Source: JAZLIT01 sp045617525
GTDB taxonomy: Bacteria > Bacillota > Bacilli > Bacillales_A > Planococcaceae
Length of the DNA stretch: 40,828 nucleotides
Direction: 5' to 3'
NCBI GenBank assembly: GCA_045617525.1
Contig: JAZLIT010000222.1
Span: 1 to 40,828 of the forward strand
Positions 40,305 through 40,828 of the stretch are shown here, piece after piece. The position numbers were made by a program, and so were the translations under genes. Below the pieces are notes generated by a model that saw nothing but the letters and a program-made list of their open reading frames with translations, did no database searches and had not been told where the DNA came from. Position 1 is the stretch's first letter. Each line of letters opens with the position of its first letter.

Positions 40305-40412
40305 TTGAAGAAAGTGGAGACGAAGTGGAAAATTTTAGCTGGGATAATTTGCTTTTCTATAGTTTGGGCATTTTTATATTTATTCTGGATTATCCCTACA
40401 TTCATCGCATAA
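40305..40412 (+). CDS. Putative 35-residue single-span membrane protein after lysA
   Basis: A TTG start at 40305 lies 8 bases after AAGGGTGA, which overlaps the end of lysA. The frame encodes MKKVETKWKILAGIIC, then a span (FSIVWAFLYLFWIIPTFIA) and stops at 40410-40412. The basic N terminus and one Trp/Phe-rich span are the pattern of small bacterial membrane proteins. It would be translated with lysA. No family recognised, and the case rests on the ribosome binding site and composition only. Downstream, 40413-40658 shows no convincing gene. Confidence 0.5.
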   Translation: MKKVETKWKILAGIICFSIVWAFLYLFWIIPTFIA

Positions 40413-40658
40413 AATGAGACTTCAACTGTGGAGTTTTAGAAATATGGAAATTGCTAATAGTTTTATGTGACACATTGTTGTGACTCGTTTTATCGTACCT
40501 CGTCCTAGATTATTCAACTTGAATCCCTTGAGGTGGAAGTCTTGTATCTGTCACTTTGCTTTCGATACAGATAAATTACTGCCTGTAAAATGCTGTCATT
40601 GATTAACGTGAATAGTTATGATAGGATGTGCTTTGATGAAAAATAGAGGACGGTTTTT

Positions 40659-40828
40659 ATGTTAGTACGATATAAAAAGGCTTGTGAAAAGATAGCTATG
40701 GGATTACTTTCCTTTATGCCTGAGCATAAGGATATTAAACGTCTCATGGAAACAATTCAATTATATGAGCAAAGTGAACAATGGATTTTATATTTATGGA
40801 AAAAGGACGAGGAGTATGTTGGTGCAAT
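40659..40828 (+). CDS. ribT: RibT-like GNAT acetyltransferase, 5' part (runs off the window)
   Basis: The first 56 codons of a gene cut by the window end. The ATG follows AGAGGACGG. The start MLVRYKKACEKIAMGLLSFM with PEHKDIKRLMETIQLYE and LYLWKKDEEYVGA resembles the N terminus of RibT, a GNAT-fold acetyltransferase associated with riboflavin genes in Bacillus and found downstream of lysA there. The catalytic core is outside the window. Confidence 0.75.
   Translation, partial: MLVRYKKACEKIAMGLLSFMPEHKDIKRLMETIQLYEQSEQWILYLWKKDEEYVGA

Noticed and set aside
40413..40658. FMN riboswitch or gene upstream of ribT
   Set aside because: No conserved RFN-element blocks were seen and no frame with a ribosome binding site. 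Only a weak TATCTGT/ACAGATA pairing near 40544-40573.
1..40828. CRISPR array, tRNA or rRNA genes, prophage
   Set aside because: No regularly spaced repeats, cloverleaf-like sequences, rRNA motifs or phage structural genes were recognised.

Overview
The window looks like a piece of chromosome from a low-GC, spore-forming Gram-positive bacterium of the Planococcaceae (Lysinibacillus/Solibacillus type). This is inferred from protein sequences and gene order, not from a database search. Two blocks match the Bacillus subtilis order closely: lexA-yneA-yneB-ynzC-tkt...yneF (about 14.6-23.3 kb), and yqkD...yqkK...yqkF-nudF...fur-xerD-deoB...spoIIAA-spoIIAB-sigF...spoVAF-lysA...ribT (about 23.4 kb to the end). 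No rRNA, tRNA or CRISPR array was seen.

Layout. (1) 1-1250: decayed mobile DNA, with two large GC-rich palindromic repeats flanking a wrecked ISL3-type transposase gene. (2) 1253-8175: a sulfate assimilation locus made of two divergent operons. The minus-strand operon sbp-cysT-cysW-cysA imports sulfate. The plus-strand operon cysH-sat-cysC activates and reduces it. Both promoters carry the same 12-bp motif over the -35 box, and both leaders contain an intrinsic-terminator hairpin, which suggests control by attenuation. (3) 8299-12900: an accessory pair (DnaQ-like exonuclease with a BRCT domain, plus an unknown protein), a large DUF2339 membrane protein and a 5'-nucleotidase. (4) 13.0-14.6 kb: a prepilin peptidase and a class-I-glutamine-amidotransferase-like hydrolase. 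(5) 14.6-19.1 kb: the SOS regulator LexA divergent from the SOS cell-division inhibitor YneA, then yneB, ynzC and transketolase, with a methyl-accepting-chemotaxis-protein fragment stranded behind tkt. (6) 19.1-22.9 kb: a cell-envelope-stress operon liaI-liaH-liaF-liaS-liaR plus a small membrane protein, sitting between tkt and yneF. (7) 23.4-26.1 kb: yqkD-like hydrolase, thiolase and DUF3886 protein. (8) 26.1-28.8 kb: an insertion zone with a gene remnant, a small lipoprotein and a complete IS1182-family element of about 1.9 kb that carries a copy of the genomic palindromic repeat. (9) 28.9-35.6 kb: VanZ-like protein, aldo/keto reductase, NudF, a membrane protein, Fur, XerD and the nucleoside-salvage pair deoB-pdp. 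(10) 35.8-40.8 kb: the forespore sigma operon spoIIAA-spoIIAB-sigF with spoVAF directly attached, then lysA, a tiny membrane ORF and the 5' part of ribT.

Most genes are recognisable housekeeping or sporulation genes. The least explained signals are the paired leader terminators and shared operator-like motif of the sulfur operons, the sigF start (a rare ATT codon fits the ribosome binding site best), the exonuclease-BRCT pair, and the palindromic repeat family, one copy of which lies inside the IS.
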